A DNA stretch of 64,000 nt from Mesaphorura yosii (taxonomy: Eukaryota; Arthropoda; Collembola; Poduromorpha; Tullbergiidae), in assembly GCA_009869945.1 (NCBI GenBank), contig WIXG01000043.1:186001-250000 (forward strand), read 5' to 3'. The position numbers and the translations under genes were made by a program. Under the pieces are notes generated by a model. It was not told the origin of the DNA. It did no database searches and saw nothing but the letters and a program-made list of their open reading frames with translations. Position 1 is the first letter of the stretch, and the number at the start of each line of letters is the position of its first letter. Shown piece by piece: positions 36,584 to 49,400 of the stretch.

Positions 36584-36622
36584 ACTGTGTAATAAGAAGA
36601 TGCAAGTTGAAGAGATGGGGTT
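36584..36622 (-). promoter_or_regulatory. Splice-acceptor-like site in the VMA21-EXD1 gap
   Basis: Within the 54-nt gap the minus strand reads TCTTCTTATTACACAG, a good pyrimidine tract plus AG. It would leave a 16-nt leader before the EXD1 ATG. It could receive a cis-spliced 5'UTR exon from within or beyond VMA21, or a trans-spliced leader. There is no room for a separate promoter. Confidence 0.5.
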
Positions 36623-38042
36623 TTAGTCTTCTTTCTCCAGTTTATCAAATCCTGGAATCGCCTCCGTGTTGAAATACGCTCGGTATATGAAATTTCCAAG
36701 CGCGATGTGAAGAACGATTACTGCCACAAACGCACTGTACAGACTTGAATACAGTGACTCCAACTGAAAAAGAGCTGCAAGGAAGCAAAACATAAACAAA
36801 ATTTTAGACCCTCAACGAGTATCCTGCGAAACGAAATGCAACCAGTCTACTGATCACACGACGCCTGCTAATCGTCAGTTGCCGAGAACATACTATGTAT
36901 CAAAATAATTCGGTCAATGCATTTCTGCCGACATAAGTCAGAAACCCCTTGATTTCACATTGTTAAAAATAGACAGTAAAACAATGGGTACTAAACCAAT
37001 ACACCGCATACACTGATCCAGACAAAGGGCGATAAAAACAGCAGGTCGAAACAGTCGAAAGCTGGCAGTTTAAGTCGGAGGAACGCATACGTCAGCTTTT
37101 TTAACATTGATCTACGAACTGCGAAGAGTTTATGCATGTCTTCTTCTTTCGCACAATTCGGCAAGTTACACATGAGTAAATTGGCATAAATCTTTCATAG
37201 TCCATTCTTCCTGTTATCTATGTTCTTTGTATATTGTTTTCACATATATCCTCATTCATTTCTAACATCATCTTACACTTTGGCTCTATATTTGTGTCAC
37301 CATCGGAATTAATAGGATAGGCCGGGCGTTTTAAATTAAAATTGAATATGAGAACGACTTACCATCGAAAATATAGAGCTTCGCCACGAAGAAACACACG
37401 ATCGGAGACAAAATGATGAATAAGCAGTGAAGCAGGACAGTCTTAAAGATTGCCTGCTCGCTCATAACCTTCGACTCCTGTGGACAAACATAAATTTAAT
37501 TACCTGGGCTGAGTCTGCGGGAACCATGCGATCAAGTTTAGCCTCATGAATTCGGCGAATGCAGAAGCATTGAAGCATCGAAATTCTTAACGCGATAGGC
37601 GAGCAGTATGGTTGAGTTCAATCAAAATTAAGGCGGACGTCCTGCGGATACTTCGACATACCCTAACTTCAATTATCCATGATCCTCTAATTATTTTAAA
37701 TCTTAAATACCTGACGCGTGATGAGTGACCGAAACACACACAGAGAGTCTTTCATACATTAGGCTATTTAATGGTATCGACATCAAGACACTTAACCGAT
37801 CACCGATGAGGTGACTCTGAGCTGATTAGATTGAAATTAGTTCCAAAGTAGTAAAGTGTCTGTCTGAACTGTCTTAACCGGTTACAATTTTAAGACTCAT
37901 GTTGTTCGTTGTCGAAGCTTCGGTATAGGAAAGTCGAATTCGTCAGTATTTAACCGTGTGTTGCAAGTGATAAATGCAAGTGGTACTGCGAATAGATAAA
38001 GTTGAAACTTACAGGTTTTGCAGCAGGCGTGAGGACATTCAT
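36623..38042 (-). CDS. VMA21: V-ATPase assembly integral membrane protein VMA21
   Basis: ER-resident chaperone that assembles the V0 sector of the vacuolar proton ATPase. Three minus-strand exons (38042-38013, 37477-37363, 36774-36623) join in phase to 98 residues, close to the usual 100. The short hydrophilic N-terminus is followed by EQAIFKTVLL and a first membrane segment (HCLFIILSPIVCFFVAKLYI), a loop, and a second segment (YSAFVAVIVLHIALGNFIY) with the conserved VVLHIALG pattern, then RAYF. The C-terminus LEKED is lysine-containing and may act in ER retrieval as in yeast and human. Introns are 535 and 588 bp. It shares a divergent intergenic region with the 318-residue gene and is followed very closely by EXD1 on the same strand. 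Confidence 0.93.
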
Positions 38043-38674
38043 ATTAGTTGTTATTTTTGCTTTCTATAGCTTTCTTTTCCAATTTTGTCCACTGCAATTA
38101 TTGTCCGCGTTCATTGGCGTGTTGATGAAGTTGGATGATTGAAAGTTAAACTCAGCAAAGGTGACAAGCGCTGTGCCGTTGATAGAGTGCAATTTCTCAG
38201 AACAGACACACCTTACATTTTCAAGGCTCTTGCTAACTGTGACAGGCAGGCGATATCACTTTAACAGACGTAACTCAAACTTAATTACAATTTATATGCC
38301 GAAGTTAGTACCTTTAAATTCTTGATGCAAGACGGCATACGTTCACTTCTTGCCGTCTGCCAGCTTTGGATGCGTAGATTCAGTTCGCGAGTTGTGCAGG
38401 TTTGTATTTAGCATCGTTTAGTCCAGGTTAGTTTAGCCTCCGTTGGCTGCATCTGTGGACAAAGAGTTTTGTCTTCTCTCTTTTCTTCTGTCCGCCTCGG
38501 AACTCGTAATTTTGCCAAATTCATCTAATGTCTACTGTCTGTCTCTTTTAAAGGTACTTAATTGTTAAATATTGAAACTAGTCTCTCTTCGTTCGTATAT
38601 TTATTTGTAAGAAATAGTGCATTAATTCCAATTTTGTCGGCAGATACGAAATCCCGCTGTGGAAAGTCAAGTGT
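38043..38674. other. Divergent promoter region
   Basis: 632 bp between VMA21 (minus) and the 318-residue gene (plus). It should hold both promoters. An acceptor-like TTTTGTCGGCAG ends at 38643, just before the start of the plus-strand gene, so that gene may have a spliced 5'UTR. A similar site (AATTGCAG on the minus strand, near 38090) could precede VMA21. Confidence 0.45.
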
Positions 38675-39631
38675 ATGATGGAGTCGCAGAAATCCCAGGA
38701 GGACGGCCTGTTCAGTCGCTACTTCAGGGAGATGACAAATGACCAGTGCATTGATTTGGTCGCTGAATCAATTACAACCATGGTTAGATTTTCTACAAAC
38801 GAATCGTTTCGTCAAGACTGCTTTGAATTACTCGAAGTGAGTGGCCAGATTCAAGAGCAACTTCAGCAATTTAAATATCGACCTTTAACATTGTCGTTCT
38901 CGCAGGTCACAAATTCAACTGATTTAGTCCCGGCTCTGAAGGAACATCTCATCAAATGTATTGACAACATTCCAAAAGGTCGTAAAAGTCGCAAAAAAAA
39001 CAACCCGCAGCCATCACAGTCACAGCAAGAGGATCAGCAGAACAATCAAGTGGACTCACTCGAGTCAGAAATTCAACCACCGGAGTTGGCCCCGGAGCTC
39101 CCGCAATCCAGCTTCACCTACTTCAACGATGAAGGCTTCTCTCCAATGGTTTTCGATATTCTAACACCCCACTCACAGTCTCAGAATACTCCTCCGTCGC
39201 AAACCTACCTGGATGTAGTACCAGGTACAAGCAAGAGCTGTTTCCAAATGTCAACAGGTAAAAAGCGACGTGAAACTCTGACGGATAGCCAAATCGATGA
39301 ATTGAGTGCGTCGGTCCTGGGGCCAGGCTGGGCCAAGGAACCTTCGGATTATCCCGAAGGAGACCAACGCGTCGCCATCGATTCTGTTCACGAGATTCAC
39401 GACCCTACACTTACTCCACCAGCGCAGGAGGACTCACAGGAATCTCTGGCGTCTTCTACTCAAGTATCCGAAAGTCTTTTGCAAAATATTGACATGGAGG
39501 AATTGATGTTACAAGAGGTAAATGATACTAATCGCGCCAGTGCTTCTAAGAGACAGGAGACATCAGCGGCAGAAGAAAATGAACAGTTCGAGGCTGCGAA
39601 GCGTCCTCGACTTGACGAAGACCTCTTGTAA
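38675..39631 (+). CDS. Unrecognised 318-residue nuclear-like protein
   Basis: Single-exon frame starting ATG-ATG. I recognise no domain. Residues 1-95 look ordered and helical (REMTNDQCIDLVAESITTMV; DCFELLEVSGQIQEQLQQF). From about 100 the protein is Ser/Gln/Pro/Glu-rich and probably disordered. Three basic clusters could be nuclear localisation signals: KGRKSRKK (101-108), KKRRE (196-200) and AAKRPRLDED (307-316). The last closely resembles the c-Myc type signal. The length of the frame, its even composition and the absence of stops in a stop-rich region argue that it is real. A nuclear function is inferred only from these signals. It is divergent from VMA21 and convergent with GLRX5. Confidence 0.82.
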   Translation: MMESQKSQEDGLFSRYFREMTNDQCIDLVAESITTMVRFSTNESFRQDCFELLEVSGQIQEQLQQFKYRPLTLSFSQVTNSTDLVPALKEHLIKCIDNIPKGRKSRKKNNPQPSQSQQEDQQNNQVDSLESEIQPPELAPELPQSSFTYFNDEGFSPMVFDILTPHSQSQNTPPSQTYLDVVPGTSKSCFQMSTGKKRRETLTDSQIDELSASVLGPGWAKEPSDYPEGDQRVAIDSVHEIHDPTLTPPAQEDSQESLASSTQVSESLLQNIDMEELMLQEVNDTNRASASKRQETSAAEENEQFEAAKRPRLDEDLL

Positions 39632-39841
39632 TAGCTAATTAACACAGCTAATAAGCACAGCGAACTTAAGTTAAGTTCAGTATTCAATTCTTCAAGCATT
39701 CTTCTTCTCTTATTATCGTTATTGCGGATGTGGTATATATACTAGTCAAATATTTACAGAAATCAGCATTTGCTACTTATGTTTACTATAAATCTACTCC
39801 AAACAGTAAAGAAAATGTAAAACGAGCAATATTGATAACGA

Positions 39842-40456
39842 TTACTTCTTGATAGTGCTATCGTCGGCTTTGCCTTTGTGTTCGTCTGCGTCCAGGAGTG
39901 CTGATCTGATTCCAGCCTTTTTAAGCTGCTCCACTAATTCCCCATTTTTGTGCATTTCCAGTAGGATATCACAACCACCAATAAATTCACCGCTTATGTA
40001 CACTTGAGGGATTGTTGGCCAACTTGAGTAGTCTTTGATACCTGCGGAAAGACGATTCCTTTCAATTCCAATTTCACTCACGTAAATCACAAATAACGTG
40101 TCGAGCGCCTTACCTTGCCTTAAGCCTTCATCAGCCAGTACATCATGGGCATCGTAGTTCTGAATGCCATGCATTTCCAGAACCCTGACCACAGCATTCG
40201 AAAATCCGCATCTTGGCTGGTCAGGAACGCCTTTCATGAAGATTACCACCTTGTTGTGCTTCACCAGTTTTTCAATAGCTTCATGACTAGTTGCTTGGGA
40301 GGCAAAATAGAATTTTGTGATTAGATTCTGCTGGTAGATCAGCCCATTCCCACTTCCACTTCCGGCTATCTGATTTGGCAGGACTGCTGAAGGTGCGACA
40401 AAGTTCTTCAGTATTGTACCAGCACCAGCACGCAGACTCCTTGAAATGATATTCAT
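39842..40456 (-). CDS. GLRX5: Mitochondrial monothiol glutaredoxin 5
   Basis: Carrier of 2Fe-2S clusters from the ISCU scaffold to acceptor proteins in the mitochondrial matrix. Two exons (40456-40114 and 40041-39842) give 180 residues. The first 50 or so form a basic, Ser-rich presequence. The glutaredoxin fold follows: VVIFMKGVPDQPRCGFSNAV with the CGFS site at residues 83-86, then DYSSWPTIPQVYI with the glutathione-binding Thr-Ile-cis-Pro, and GEFIGGCDILLEMHKNGEL. The 72-nt intron (40113-40042) has canonical GT and AG ends, is a multiple of three and contains no stop, so the gene also reads as one uninterrupted frame; the spliced form restores GLRQGIKDYSSWPT as in homologues. It lies about 210 bp from the 3' end of the 318-residue gene. 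Confidence 0.96.
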   Translation of the reverse strand: MNIISRSLRAGAGTILKNFVAPSAVLPNQIAGSGSGNGLIYQQNLITKFYFASQATSHEAIEKLVKHNKVVIFMKGVPDQPRCGFSNAVVRVLEMHGIQNYDAHDVLADEGLRQGKALDTLFVIYVSEIGIERNRLSAGIKDYSSWPTIPQVYISGEFIGGCDILLEMHKNGELVEQLKKAGIRSALLDADEHKGKADDSTIKK

Positions 40457-43400
40457 GATCAGGCCGAAGGATGTGAAATCGATTAGAAGAATCTTTTCAA
40501 CTGATTCTAGTCGCTGGTTCCGCTGTCACGTCACAAAATTGGAAGAAACCAATCTTGATTGGAAAATCACAAGATCCGCTACAGTACATCTTTATTACGG
40601 GTACGCGCTGCGAACGGTTCAACTTTCACATGTGTACAAAATAGTATAATGCTAAAAATGTAGAGGGCAAGCAAGTTGCACGTGAGCTCGCTCGCGAGTT
40701 TCATTAAGACTCGAGACGTAAAGTCGCTGAGGAATCGGCATCTATCCAAAATTTCAATCAAAGCCTTCCTCTTCCACTTTTGGTAACAAACCTTTGGAAA
40801 CCTATGGAATATGTTGGCCAGCTGTGCTGCAACTCCTGTCTTGACCTTCTATGCATGGTCACTTTCAGATCTTCGGGGTATTACGCAACCATAAAATCAG
40901 CCCAGACTGATGCTCCATGCTCGGTTGAAACCAGTTGGCTAAACTACACGCACACTTCGCGCACGCCTGTACGGCTTTTCCTCGGACGCTAAATAATAAA
41001 TTGCACTATTGTTAAATTCGTTATGAAAAAGAAATTATAATCCTGCGTGATTGACATTTAAATGCACATGCATCGAAATGCTAGATAAACAAGATCATAA
41101 AAATTAAAATATGAATACTCGCAAACGCAGAGTGTGTCTGAACTCTGAATGTACTGCTGGGCTGAGCAGCACGACTGGACGCGTGTTCAGCGTTCAGACT
41201 CAAAAGTGGCCAGGCAAGTCAGAGCTGAAAAGATGGGCATTTGCATTCAATATCTTGTGATTGTGATTTAAATTTCAAAATTTTATTTGAACAGGCGCAC
41301 AAGCCTTTGCGTACGCGTCTGCTTGGTGTTTGCATTTGACCCGATTTTAAATTCATACTTTTGTCAAGTTGTCAATCATGAACTGCCATCATAATGGAAG
41401 ATTTTTATTTCCCATTTTGCATTTTGCATTTAGGGATTTGCTTTTGATGCTGAATAAGATTTTTATCTTTTGTGCGCTCGCGTCTCGCGTTCCTTCCTGG
41501 CCCTCGCCGCCTGGCCAATCATAATTTGTTGCGTGTTCTCATTTCTCGCATTTTAAACGTCGCATGTGGCATGTTTACTTAATTGGACGTCTGCTGTTTC
41601 GCAACTCAGAAATTTCACAGGACGATTAGTGAAAGCTATTCATGCTTTGCTATGTTACATCAGAATCGGAGCTCTTTCGACACCTTAGAATCTCAGCCAC
41701 AAATCAAACAAACGAAACCGCAATTGCTAACTACAAAGATGCCTCACCAAACTTGAGCGTGTACAAATTGTAGTCGGAAGTGCCACACCTCTGCGTGGCT
41801 TCTGGACATGTGAAGCAACTTTCGGGCGTTCACCAGAAGAAGTTCATTTTGTACTTTGAAATGTTGATCCAATTTCATCCGACACGCAATTAAGTTGAGA
41901 TTAATGATTAAGATCTCGTGAATCGAAATAATCAGGCCGTGGTCCGCAGATTAAACTCCCATTTGGTTTCAGAAGCTTTCGTATCGCAAAACTGAACAGA
42001 GTCCGAACGGTTGAACGTCCCTTCTGCCTGTAAAAATATCATTTGCTAGAAATAGAGAGTCTTATTTGTATTCAGAGCTGCAGGACTGCCATTTGTGCAA
42101 GGGCCTCTACCATTGAATGGATTTTATTCACATGTCACGTCAATTTGGACGAACGCGGACCAGCGACAGAAGTTTCATGTATCTAGCTATTTAGTCCGGA
42201 CATGGAATTCGAACCCTTTGTACTGCGCAGGCAGGCAAGTCGGACCTTCGACCTTTCAACGTGTCAATAATTTGACGACTCCATGTATTCTTTTCAGGAC
42301 TGCTCTCTTATTACCTCCACCGTCCAACTCCCAATTTAATGTGGATCCTTTATTTGTACGAATGTTTATTAATAATAATAAGACACATGATGATATATTT
42401 TTCTCTTTTGTGTCCCCAACAATGTGATTTCATAGCATTTAATTGTATGGGCCGAATTTTTGGGTTCTGCTGGCATTGTTTGATGTGTCACATATTTTTC
42501 ATACGTTTGCCGGTGTATTGTGGAGGCTGACAAATTGAAACTCGGCTCTGAATTCAGCATCTCAGTCTCGGCCGAGGATTGAGGATTGTAGGACTCGAGT
42601 GGGGTGTGAGTCACAGCCGTGGGTCTGGTGAATGAATTTTAATAACGTAACCTCTCAGTTATGATTATTGTTATGTGCGGTGGGCTATGATTCAATTTCA
42701 GTCGGGGTACAAACCAAAATGCAAAGTTTCAGCTCGGAGATCGTAGTTCGTGGTCCATGATATAAATTAGGTTTCTGTATATACACACCGGAGTTTGAAT
42801 TAGTGAATGGAAGAAAGAAACGGGCACAGAAAAGAGCCGCCACGGCCGGCAACGTGTTATGGGGTGCAATTTTACTTCGTGACGTGAAATTGTTTTACTT
42901 TCTTGTAATTGAGGTTGCCAATTTTTCTCGTTGCAAAGTTTGTGCGTTCAAAGTTCAAGCTCACAAATTGGTAATTTGTTCATTCGTAATTGTAGGAATG
43001 ATGCGCGCAATTAAATATTTATGTCACATTTTTTAACTTTTTTTTTGAATTTTTGAATGAACGAAATGAGATCCAGCTGATAGTAGTTTAATCCATACGT
43101 AATTCCGTGCGCTTCCAAGTCCATTTCCACTGTCCATGATTCCGTGTGCTCACCCCTGCTGGAATATTGCGAATGTACCGAACGCACTAAAATGCCTCGT
43201 TGCGTTATTAGCCATATAATATAAATGATATTATATGATACGTTTTCGTACCTCACAGTGCCAAGCTGCACACGCTGGCCACTTTTTCATCTCTGTCCTT
43301 TCAATTCAGCGTGGGGAATAAATGCCAGTATGAGTTGTCTATGAGATGGAATGGAAAGAGGAAGCACCATTCCAATTCCAGGATTCGAACGTGTCTCCCT

Positions 43401-46400
43401 TCTCCAGTGCAGTTTTGTCAGAACGCTCATTTCATCTCGCATCTCCCGTTTTCTCAATTTTATGCCATTTGGTTTGGCAGCACTCACAGTCACAGCACCG
43501 AGACTTTTGAGACAGTCGATGCCATTTCAAGTGAGTGCATTAAATCAACATCATAAAATTTATTTGGTGTAAGCGAACCATTGAGCGCGTGCATTTGGAC
43601 ATTATTTGCAGTTATTTCTTGGACAACGATAAAAGTGCAGATAGGCAATAGGCAACAGCTAATTCACATAAACCTAGCGGACATACTATTCTCATTTCAC
43701 TGTGCACCAATTTCATTGGTCACTAGCATTTCGGCATCCTGAGGTAAGACTCACTAATCTTTGAGTAACGTAGCCGCCAAGCCGCGGTGACAATCTAGCA
43801 GTCGAACCGAGTCATAGGCTTGTCTGATAACGATGACATCATGTACATGCCATTCTATGATTCATCTCAAAATCCAAAATGGATAAAAAGGGACGGTTGA
43901 TCTAAATATACATCTCGTCGCCGAGCATTGTTGCACACATTTCTGGGAAAATTCAGTCCTGAATTGCCATCATTGTTGTGAGTGATTGACAATCACTGAT
44001 AAAAACACTCAGTGTGGTAAGCAAGCATGCTGCAGTTTCAACCCTTTCAAGGTAAAAATAGACCGAAAACCTGAAATGTGGTTCATTTCTCAAGAAACTG
44101 CTTCGGACAAGCCGAACATTTGGTCCAGTGCAGCCCAGTGCCCTAAAAGCAAAGCAGTGCAGTGCAATGCAATAATTAAATTAGAATCGAGAAGGAACCA
44201 ACTTTTTAGGATGGAACACATGTCCATGGACGCGGAGGGTGGGTGGTTATTGTTATTGTTGCAATAACAATGACTGTGATGCATAATGCATACCTATGAG
44301 GTCAATGTATTTTTTAAGGGTTGGCTGGCTGGTTGCTGGACTGTGAGTTATGTGGACAGTGAGTTATTGATATTTCTAGCACATATGAACCCTTTCATTA
44401 ACACATGGCACAATGAGCGCAGGGCAGTGCTGCTCGGGTCATTCGCCGGCCTTTCTTGTTATTATTGTCTTGTCCTGCTGGCTGGTAGATAACCCATATC
44501 TCCTGGTGTGGCTTGGCGTGGCGTTCTCGCCCAAAAATAAACGAACGCGATTACACACGACTGCGGGTCGCAGTTCAAGAAATGTGGTGCGATGAGTAAC
44601 GTCCAGACCAGTACTAAGCATTAGAATTAGCGTCCAGGATTGTGCTTTGTTTAATTACAGTAATTTAAGCAACAATAAGATTATGTACTAACTTCACGAA
44701 TTTTGGGTGAGAGTTTAGCAATTTAATCGAAATCGGTCTAATTTTCAGTTAGACGAAGTTTAGAGTTCATTTTGTATCTTCTGTGTAATTAAGGCGTTCT
44801 AACAAGGGACCATCAGTGCAACAACACAACAACACTCACACTCATTTCGGAGCACCAATTTGTCTGTCGTAAGTCAAAAATTGCTAAGGAATTAGTGTAG
44901 GTTAGTGTTAGAAAGCGCGGTCAAAAATCCACCTATTTTCCGTTCAGGATACTTACATACAAAGTATTTATCTTGTAAGGTGAGCCAAGGGCTTCCTTTT
45001 TGTCTTTCGTCCATGTCACACAATTTGCCAAAAACAAGGAATTTGACACTTCACTCAATGCCTGCTGCTGTCGCTGTGCTATACGACGCTGGGCATTGGC
45101 CTGAGATCATATTTCCAAATGCGCCCCTTCATTTGTTCCACAATTACGTACAAGTTTTAATACCCTTAATCTCGAGCATGCATGTAGCAATTTAACAATA
45201 ACACGCTTGACGCTTGTCACAGAGTCCATAAAGTCCACGTCAAGGAACTAAGCTAGAAATCTTTCCGACGCAGTTCTTTCAGCTAGACACGGTCAATTTG
45301 AACGTTAGAAATTAATTAGCTTCGTTATTGTCCATTTATTGCACGTCATCCGTGTAATTTCAGAAGCAAGGCCATGCCATGCGAATCCAATGTGGAATGT
45401 GTTTGTTCAGAAAGATGAGATTAAGATCTGAAAAATCTGTACTGGTTTTGTAGTACGAAAAACCTAAGCTCAAATGCCACTATTCTAATTACCTCAAGTC
45501 GGGGTGAACACTCAACAAACACAGATTGTCATAATCCAATCTAGATTAAATCACTCATCTCATCTTCGCCCTCCTTTTACTGTTGAAAGGTTTCCTGTTT
45601 CCTCGTACCGGGTTTGGCATTCTTTACTGTTGCCAAAAATACAAATGCAAGCATAATGTACACTGTAATTAATTGAAGAATGCGCTAAATAGACGCACGC
45701 GCGTCAGGATGAGCTGTCCAACTGTCACCCATTCGCACATTAATCCTTTCCTTATGATAATTAGATGGACAACACAGAGGGACAATGGGAGAATATATAT
45801 TCATCTTGTTCTTGTCTAATTTTTAATACTGCGGAACAGCACAAGCAAAGTGAAGCATAAAGCACAAGTCATTAATCAGAAGACAACCTCCTTGACATCA
45901 GTCGCGTTGTCATTTACGCTTATTAACGAGTGACGCTCTTGTGTTGTGCTTTTGTCTTGTGTCCTGTCTGTGTTGCGTCACGAGAGAACTGAGAACGACT
46001 TCTAATGGTTTCATTCGAATAGAAAGTCCATTAATTATATGAAAGAATGGAGTTCGTGGTAACGAACCTCTGTTCGAGTGTCGCATGCTCCTCGCTTGAA
46101 TCGTTCGTCATGCACGTTAAATGGTAAATAGCCATAAGCAAACCACAGCATGAAAGCACGTTACAGTAAATCTTACACCTTACACAATGCAAAGGCAGCA
46201 CGGCTTTTATTCACCAGAAATTATTTAAATATTTCTTTGCATAAGAATTTCGATACGGTTTCAGTCACCCGTCCATTGTTCTCGGAGGGAAAGAGTACGA
46301 GACCATATTTCATAAAACACAATCACGTACAAGTATTGTCGCGCATCTCGCAAGTAGAGCTTCAAGTGCCTGTATCCAGGTCCAAGTCGACGTTTTGCGT

Positions 46401-49400
46401 CTGCCAGACTCGAATGAATTACGAGACACTGTGAAATGACACCCTAAATGACTGGCTGGGATTAGAGGATTAAATTTGTACGCATGTACGTCGTACGTGT
46501 GCTGGCTTCTCTGCTAATTCTGATTCAGTAATTGCTAGGCACAAGTCTTAATTTTTAAACACAGGTTTATCTACATCAGTGCGATTAACGCACACTTCTG
46601 CTTGCCCGTGCTGAGGAGTGCGCATGAAATGAGCAATTTAAGTCTCGTGAATATTCATTTTCACTGCCGCCGCCGTTGCGTTCTCACTTTATGTGAGTTT
46701 AATGGTTCGTAAAGCAAATTACATAGGTTGAAATACTTCTCGATTACTTTAAGTATGTAATGAGAGTAATTTTCAAAAGGTACCGACTACCTTTGTAATT
46801 TGGTAGTGATCCCGTTTGCGTTCACTCGCTTGCACCCGCACCCAAGTACAAAACACGACATACCATTCACGTTCAAGTCTCATTCAAGTCACTCGCATTT
46901 AGAGTCACCTCATAAAGCATCTTGAAGGAATCTCGAGGCTCCTTTTCGGTCCAGCCCGGTCTGTGTGTGGTTATTAACGCAGAGGGTTGGAAAATTAAGA
47001 TTTCTCTTTGGGAAAATTAAAGTGGACGGCCCGAAGTTTGTTTTTTTATTATTTTGATGGTTATTGTTAGTGTTCACTGCCCTGTCAAATGTTTGAGTGA
47101 GGTCGAGTCTCGAGTGCGTTCGTTCGTTCTTTGGGTGTTGGCAGAGGTTAAGGAACTGTGAAGGGAGCCGCCGACTTAAAAAATGTTTGATATTTGATGC
47201 CCAGCCAGCCCAAGATGAATGAAGTACTTTTTAAAATTCATAAAATATTCACGCATTCAATTTTTGCTCTTTTATTCCACAAATTGAAAAGATTTTACCT
47301 TTGGGACTCCTGGCTGTTCATGCTGCATGTTCATTGATGTCCCCTTCTTCATGCCATTCGGAGGAGGCGAGTTAAATTGATTTTCCGGTTGCGTAGACCG
47401 AGTAATCGAGAAATGAGGCCAGGCACTAAATGTATTGCATATCACATCAATTATCGAAGAACTCAATTATTTTCAAGAGCGTCCTTAAACTCAACGCGCG
47501 GTAATTAATTTGTGCCCAGCAAAATACAACGCATTAAAAACTTGCTTCTAAAGAATAAGTAGCATGAATGCGAAGAGGAGAACCAACATTCAAGGAAAAG
47601 TAATTTCACGGAATCAGATCACAAGTTCTACATTATTTTATATTTTTGATTAAATGTAGTAGAGACAAAATTAATTTTTATTTTAAGGCCATGCCATGAC
47701 GCGAGTCGAGTCTGGCGGGAGTAAGTCCATAAAAGTAAATGTCTTCACATCTTCGACAACGGGGCTGTGATGCGGCTCGGGTTGGCAGGCACTGAAAGGA
47801 GAAATTCCCAAAGGATTTAGATTTTCTTGAGATCATTTTATAACTCGACTCGCGTAGTGCGTCCTCTGCGAAAGTGCTTTCGGCAAGGCATCTCACTGCA
47901 TGGCATCTCACTGCATGGCACCGAGAGCGGAATGGAAAAAATCTTTTTGATGGAATTACGTAAGCATTCATGTAGAAAATGGATATTGAATTGAATGTAA
48001 TGAAACGAGGAGCGAAAACGAGCAAGAGACTCGAACAGAGCAAGCAAACACCGAGGAAAGACAAGTTTCATTTCATTTTCTGGATGAAAAAGTAATATTT
48101 TTAGAACAAGTCGCACAGCACAGCATCGGGTTATTACGATGTAATAATGGAGTATCATTAATAATTTACTTGATTCTGATGGTTTTCCATTAGAAACAAA
48201 ACGAGATGAAAAAAGACTTAAAATGTCCTTAATGCTGCTGGTGGCTGATGGATTCGTCTGCGGCATGGAAAAAGTAGAGTAATACTTTTTACGTGTCGGC
48301 TTAGTTCAGACTCATCTCCAAACCATCAGCCATGTCATGCGTGTGCAGATTTTGGCCAGGCTCAGTGCAATGCTTTCTTGTCTTTATTCACATCGTGGCT
48401 TCGGGATTGAGAATCCACAGATTTTCTTCAGTGGTCTAAGTTTGTGTAAGATTTTCATGTAAAGTGCATGAGAATTGAATTTGACGATTTCTTAATTTAA
48501 AATATGCTAAAGTTGTTTACTACAATCGACCAATATTTTGTGGAAAAATTAAACATTTCGTGTACATCGCCGATCCGAAAAGGCGTCTTGCAATCAGTGC
48601 GTCTATGAAAATTGGGGCTAAAATTCCTTGGAATTCGAGACTTACCAACAATAATACCATAATGTTTTGGCTTCAACCAGCCAAAGAATTATGCAATAAT
48701 GCTCAGTGAAATTAAATGCAATAATATCCTTTTGTAATACTGCAAAGGTACGACGCGTATGCTTCACGGTTGCATTGTTGTAGCTATTCTCTTCTCTGTT
48801 TTTGTGATCTGATCTAATGTGCATGTGAATAAGTACATTGCATGCTCACCACTACATAAAGAAAGGAATCACGTCCCCGTTGTTCCTCCTCTGCTGCGCA
48901 CACATTGGCTTTCCAATCCATATTTTGTCCGCCCTTCTTTCACAATGGTATTTACCAGTTTCGGAGAGACAAGCGTAGCAGCCACAGTCAAAATTGTTCT
49001 TTCCCCATACATGGAATACTGCATTGCATGGAGCACGGTACAGCTGCGCTTGAGTTCATGTTCAAGCTCACCGTGCTCGTAATATTATACATTATGCATA
49101 AAGCCCATTATTCCGTGATTTTAATACCTTTACGTGCGCGTACGCTTACTTTACAATAATACAAATATAACTTTTGTTAACCAAAAAGTATTTCCAACTC
49201 GCACCAATGCGATAAGGGCTAAGACAGGGCAGAAGGCATGGGTAGGGAAAAGTTCATGTTTGGTTGAATCGTGTCGTGAGTCTCGCGAGTCGTGTGTAGA
49301 CCGCTGTCTCATTTAATCGTGACAAACCAGTGAAAAGCATCCGTCGTGGTCAGTGAGCAGTTTTTGCAAGTTAAATCAATAAGGCATAAATAATTGGCAC

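Noticed and set aside
39842-40456. Single-exon 204-residue GLRX5
   Set aside because: The 24 extra residues are absent from homologues and are bounded by perfect GT and AG sites, so they are an intron.
47678-48266. Two overlapping minus-strand frames of 128 and 142 residues
   Set aside because: No domain, overlapping frames, and they contain a short tandem duplication.
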